In this document: positions 24,101 to 30,100 of the stretch, one piece after another
Layout: each line of letters starts with the position of its first letter
Numbering within the stretch: position 1 is the stretch's first letter
Assembly (NCBI GenBank): GCA_947652115.1
Contig: OX393565.1
Coordinates: 13,930,419 to 13,994,418 of the forward strand
DNA from: Blastomussa wellsi
Lineage: Eukaryota > Cnidaria > Anthozoa > Scleractinia > Plerogyridae
Direction of reading: 5' to 3'
Length of the DNA: 64,000 bases
Notes under the pieces: generated by a model
What the model was told of the DNA's origin: nothing
The model's database searches: none
Seen by the model: the letters and a program-made list of their open reading frames with translations, nothing else
Program-made: the position numbers and the translations under genes

Positions 24101-27100
24101 CGCGATGGATGTGAACACTGTGGCAATGCATCGTAATCACAGCTACAAAGTCTGAAAACCTTTCTGTAGTCATTATGCTCCTAAGCCACGTATGTACCAT
24201 TCTTAGACAGGAGAACGATCGCGCCGCTTCCGTGCTGCCTATTGGCAGTACAGCTAGAATCTTGAGTAGCTACCGGACATTAGGGAAATACAAGTTATCA
24301 GCATGTTTTGACAAGAGGCATCTTACAATTATCTAACGTCTGGTCGCCTGCAGTCGACTGGCTTCTGTCGCGACGTTTGTCTTCGCGACAGAAGCCAGTT
24401 GGCTGCACTAGGTGAAACAGGACGAGATCCTGATTGGCTCAGTGCGCACTGTTTGACAGATGGAGCAGAAAACCCAAAGTGAATCAAAGTTTTGAAAACA
24501 CGCATTGCGCAACAAAGAATTTGGCTGTAAGAATCAAAGCGAGGTTTTACGCGGATAAACTATTTGTGACTTTTCTTGCTATATATTATTTCGTTTGATT
24601 TTTAACAAGAGATGGAAACAGATTTGTTTTCTATTTCACTTTTAATAGCATTTCTTTATTTTTACTCTAAAAAGGGGGGTGGAAATCCACCCAATCCACC
24701 CCCCTGTATCCGCCCCTGGAAATAGTCTGGGCCCAGTGGGTCTACAAGGGGAAGAAAAAGTGCCGCTGATACATGTCAGACACTCGTCAAAGTCATACGA
24801 ACTGTATTTAACTTGTCTATAAAGCTACTTTATATTAGTTCATTGACTGACCATTGCTGGTGTTTTCGTGTCCTGACGTTTCATTTTTTAAATTTACAGT
24901 AAGGTATGGCTAGTTTCAAAACACAACGATTTATTTCTTTATCAAGTGCTCCAAACAGAAATAAGAAATTCAAAACAGAATGCCAGAGATCCAATTAGTG
25001 TTCCAATTTGCCAGTATCTGGAAGGTAGGAAGCTCTTTTCTTGAACATGACTTCTTCTCGCCAGTCATGAAAACGCTCAGTAGTCTCTCCATAGATGAAA
25101 AAACGGCAACTTGCCTTGAAAGTAATTATTTAATGACAAATGTCAAAACAAAGGTAATGTTAGTTAGTAGTTGTTTTACTGGTCATTTCGAATCATTATA
25201 ATCATACTTCACATGCCATGCCGTTTAAGTCACTCATTGCTACGAGTGTTGTTTGAACTCAACAGAAACAAAATGTGATAAATAAACACTTTAAAGGGAC
25301 GAGGTAAGAACTAGAGAGATTAATCCAGCAGTTTTATTTGTTTTATTTTGCACAAAGTTCGTTTTCTATTGTCTCTTTTTCTTTTGTTTGTGGTACCAGA
25401 CAATCAGATAGGCCCCATCTGTTTAGTCTACGTCTTTTACGACGCTCTACTCCTTCAGGATCAATAATGTGGAGAGATTTCATAACAGTATCTCTTGTCA
25501 AGTGGCGATTCGTTGTTACGTTTTGCCCTCCTCATTCTCAAACGTTTACTACGATTTTCAGTTGAGCGCGACACCACGCAAGTTTCCACACAAAGTTTTG
25601 ACGTCAAAACTTTGACGTTTCCGATGGCAACGAGAATGTATCCAATAGAAACAAGTGTGAGCACGTGAGGAAAAACCATGTCAGTGCTAATAGGCTGTCG
25701 TTGAATGATTGTTTGTCAAATTTCAAAGTTTGAAGCAACGTCAGGCGACGTTATGGAAGTGTACTGATTGGCGATAAATTAATTTTATATGCCTACACAA
25801 ATTTGTCAAATTTAACTTTTTTATACAGCAAGGGCTTTTATAAAAATCTCGCGGGACTTAAGAAATGTAATGATTTTCAGAAAATTAATTACACACAAAA
25901 GCCGGCTCAGCCAGACAAAAGTCGCGCCAGTGTTGGCGGCTCACTGAACATAAAATTATCGTAATATCCGCTTTTTTGGTGTTTTATTCTGACGGTTTAG
26001 CAAAGCAAAGCCATTTTTAACAACTTAATTGCACAAAGGTTTAATCTGCATCAGTTAAAAATACTGTAAAGACTTGTGGCAGCGAAAAATTATTTATCGG
26101 CGGTTCACTTCTGTGATCGCTTGTCAGAACGTCACCTGACGTTGCTTCAAATTTTGAAATTTGACAAGCAATCATTCAACATTTGACAGCCAATTAGGAG
26201 CCGTTTTTTCTTCACGTGTTCACACTTGTTTCCATTGGATACATTCTCATTGCCGTCGGAAACATTAAAGTTTTGACGCCAAAACTTTGTGTGGAAACTT
26301 GCTTGGTGTTGCGCTCAACTGAAAATCGTAGTAAGAATCCGTTTCACAGTCCGCACAGAAATTGTAATCCTATGTTGCAGGGCCAGAAAACCACCTTTTT
26401 TAGCATTCGTAAATCCTTGCAAGAAGTAGCTGCTTATTAGGTTCTCTCTGTTCACACCAACGTTTTTGTTTAGTGCAGGCGTGTAAGTAGGTAACACATT
26501 TTGACGGGCATAATACATTTAAAAGGACGATATGTAGCAACCTGTATTGTCAGAGCAAAAGTTTGTTAAGCACTTCGCAAGAACTCGAAGAAATGGCTGC
26601 ACACAACACTTGAGACTAAAACTATCTACTTACCAAAACATGACAACGGACTAAGAAAGTTGGAATACAAAGAGAATGTTGAATAACAGGATGATCCCCT
26701 CGGTTAGTTTGAACTCTGGATCACAGAATTTGGAAGTCGGAAGTAAATTGGTACTCAATACTGGGAACTCAGAAGAACAGAACTCTGAAGTCGGAACTCA
26801 GAGGTCAGAACTCAGAAGTTGGAACTTAGAAGTTGGAACTCGGAACCCGGAAGTCAGAACTAAGAAGTCGGAAGTCCCTCCTCGGCTTTCATAACAATAT
26901 GGTATGATGGTGACATCTACTGGTGCAACACTTTTCAAGTTTTGCCGCGATGCCTGAGATATTTATATTCTATCATATTGGGAGGAAGAGAGGTTTGGGA
27001 GAAGTTGTACCAGGTATGAATATCTGATAAAGAAGGGAAAATGGTACGTCATATTATCATTACAGGGACTACTTGTCAAATCCCACCAGCCTCCTCCACC

Positions 27101-30100
27101 CCCAGCATAAGACAGGAACACTCCCTTAACTTTACTTACAGCCAAGCTAAGAAAACCGTGAACACCAGAAATGTTAATGGAATGTTATTGTTACAAAGAA
27201 AAAGCCAATCAGGTGTGAGAAAACTAAACCGCAAGCAGCAACAGTAATTAGTTTGTGGTTTTGAGGTTTGTTCGCATGTCCTGAACTTTGCTGCAATTGG
27301 TCACTACACAATCAACATTCCTGACATATTTCAGGTGTTCACGGTTTTCTAAGCAAGGCTGTAAGTCTATGGCATCAAGATATCGTATACAACTACTGGT
27401 GATAGTTCCTCAAACTAGTGAAACTCAGAGACTCAAAGGATAGTGCAGTGTCTATGAAGTAAAAATTAACTTAATCTTATTTGAAAACCCTTTCAAAATG
27501 AGGAAGATTGGTGTTGGTATCTTCTTTTCATTCCAGAGATATATATCATATTTGGTTACAGTATCGGGTCAAAACACAAAATGAAGAATTTCTCTGCAAA
27601 TGATGCAATGCAGTTGAAATGTGGCACCATTATTGTACCCTAAGAAATTCACCACATGGTGCCTATTTTGATGTTGCTATGGCAACACACTTGGTTCCAG
27701 TCTCTTTCCTCATTGAATTTATTATTGTCATTTAAGGACGTTTGCGCTAATTGTTTGTGTGCATCGTTACTCATGGTTGCCACAGGTCAGGAAATGGTCA
27801 GGGAAAAATTTCTTCAAGGTCAGGGAAAAGTCAGGGAATTTCATTTCGAGTCAGGGAAAGTTTAAGTCTGAGAAAAGTTAGGAAAAGTGAACTTTCAATT
27901 TTTGCCAATTCAGCAATAAATAAATGGGTGGAGAGGATGGCTGTGAGGGGAGGTTGGAGGCCACTGCCAGGACTAATTTTTGATTTTTTTAAAAAGATTT
28001 GTTTGGTCAGAGAAATTTTACATTTGTCAGGGAAAAGTCAGGGAATTCCAAGATCCTGTGGCTGAGGCAACCATGTTGCTGTGCACAAAATTCGTCATGC
28101 CACATCATCCATCAAGCATGCACACTGAAGAAACTTTGCTGGTAGTTTACTCCCTCTTTTTCCATGAACTCAGCAGATTGTCAAAAAATGAACAAAAATT
28201 CACTTTGGGAAGTTTAAAAATTTTCAAGTTTTCTGCTTACAGGACATTGGATCCTGCCACCTTGCGGCTGTTAGGCAAGTGGAAATGTGGTCGCTAAGTG
28301 CAAATTTTTTCTTTAAGGAACTACACCAATTGGATAAATTCACTTTATGGGTCCATTTAAACAACATTTGGCAGAGACACATTCATTTCAAAGATTTATT
28401 TGCAATATTTTTTGTGCAGACATTAGCTGTATTCGCTAACAAAGCGCTGTTTTTTCTTGGCCTTCGTACCATTTAAAGCAGAATGATCCTTTGTGGAAGA
28501 ATCTAACCAGAGAATGAAGGGTTTTCTCCTGGAATGCTGGGACCATGGAGTTCAAAAGGATTGGAATTCCAACAAAATAGATGGTGCTAGTTTGTAAATG
28601 CTCATGTTTCTTTGTGTATCCAGGATGTTTTTTTCATTGGCAGATTAACCACTACAGTTGTGTTTGTGCCATCTCATCGAGACATCCACCATGACTTTGT
28701 CTATCCCCAGCCACCCTTCAGCACAAAAATCAACATGGCGGAATTCAATGCAAATGAGGTAAAACTTGGTTTTGTATCAGTGTTATTACTGAAACTGCCA
28801 CCCAGTATTAAATTCACTGGTACCCAAGCAAGGCGAAAACCCAGACCCCTTGACCCAGAGTCCAGAGTGCTAACTATTAGGGCATAAGGTCTCACATGAA
28901 TGGCTTGATACCCTGCGTGAAAACAATAGAACAAACAACAGGAACGATGCTCCTAGCCCCTAAAACAATAGCAACTGCTACCAGTAGAATTACAAGCTTA
29001 CGAGAGCTGCTACACTACGGAACTATTAACCCATTGACTCCTGGAGATTTTTGGAAAAAGCGTTTTTTTTTTTTTGACATTTGTGGCATTTTTTGGTCAG
29101 TTGTGAACTAAATCTGCTACCACATACTCAAAAACTACCTTTGCAACATGAAACATTAATGTCTTTCCACAAGCATCATGTTTTATGCATGCTTGGGCAT
29201 GCGCAAAAGGCAAAATTTGGAGGTAGTTTTTGGGTTAAAAAGTGACCTATGTCTTGAAGCTTTCCGTTTTTTCCATTTTTTTTTTTTTTTTGCTTTTCCG
29301 TTTTCTCCTTTTCTGCCCCTTTTTCCAAGGGTAGTTGAGGCAATTTTTCCTCCGAGTTTTTCACTCAAATTTCTCAGCATTTCCGTGTGTATTTCATTCT
29401 GAATTAACTCTGTCACTGATCTTGGTATCATTGGAAAGATCTTTTCCTCCTGCAGAGACTGAGTATAAGTGATGCCTTTTTCGGTAAAAGATGATGACTT
29501 CAGAAGCGGAACAAAGGGAAATGGGTTAAATCTCATCATGAATTAACTCTGTCACTGATCTTGGTATCATTGGAAAGATTTTTTCCTCCTGCAGAGACTG
29601 AGTATAAGTGATGCCTTTTTCGGTAAAAGATGATGACTTCAGAAGCGGAACAAAGGGCAATGGGTTAAATCTCATCAATAAATTGACTTCCCTCCGAATG
29701 TGTGGCTTCATAGCTTAGTTGGTAGAGCATCGCACCGGTATTCATGGAGGTCATGGGTTCAAATCCTGTTGAAGCCCTGATTTTTTGAGGCTTCTTCTTT
29801 CCAATTGCTTAAATTGGAAATTAACTGAGATGATCATTCTTCACTTTCTTTCTTTTACTACATTGTGTAAAACTGTTAGTTTAAAACATTCTTACTAGCA
29901 CAACCATTCTTTTTGTTTCTTACAGCGTATCCATTTTGTATCAGATCCTTGCACCATGTTAGTCAACAATGTTACCATTGGCCTTTCTTCGATAGATGTA
30001 TTGTTACACTTGGGAAGTGAAGAAACTGTTTGGTAAGAGCTGCAGCAATTCATACATTTCAATCTTTTGAAGGGATAATTTTGTTACTTACAGTACTTGA

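Larger units (their letters stand above)
23614..24718. mobile_element. Nested hAT element, internally deleted
   Basis: Termini CAGGGGCGGATACAGG and CCTGTATCCGCCCCTG are perfect inverted repeats and are the classic end sequence of a large hAT family. Flanks share GAAATA (6 of 8 bp). It retains the 3' part of a transposase gene on the minus strand. Confidence 0.8.
21891..26892. mobile_element. 5.0-kb inverted-repeat DNA transposon with 8-bp target duplication
   Basis: Termini ATGAAAGCCGAGGAAGGACT (left) and the complement of ATGAAAGCCGAGGAGGGACT (right), flanked by identical AACAATAT (21883-21890 and 26893-26900). Long arms follow: sub-terminal TTCCGACTTCTGAG repeats, then unique sequence at 22493-22822 that is the reverse complement of 26345-26715. 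The left arm is split by a SINE hairpin (22040-22411). An 8-bp duplication fits hAT or P-type elements. I find no transposase of its own; the only transposase trace belongs to a nested element. It sits 80 bp after a POLA2 exon. Confidence 0.8.

Noticed and set aside
29704..29776. Functional tRNA gene
   Set aside because: Acceptor pairs but the anticodon arm fails, and the sequence is embedded in repeat. The same judgement applies to the other tRNA-like heads at 9572, 22091, 23172, 44964 and 51613.
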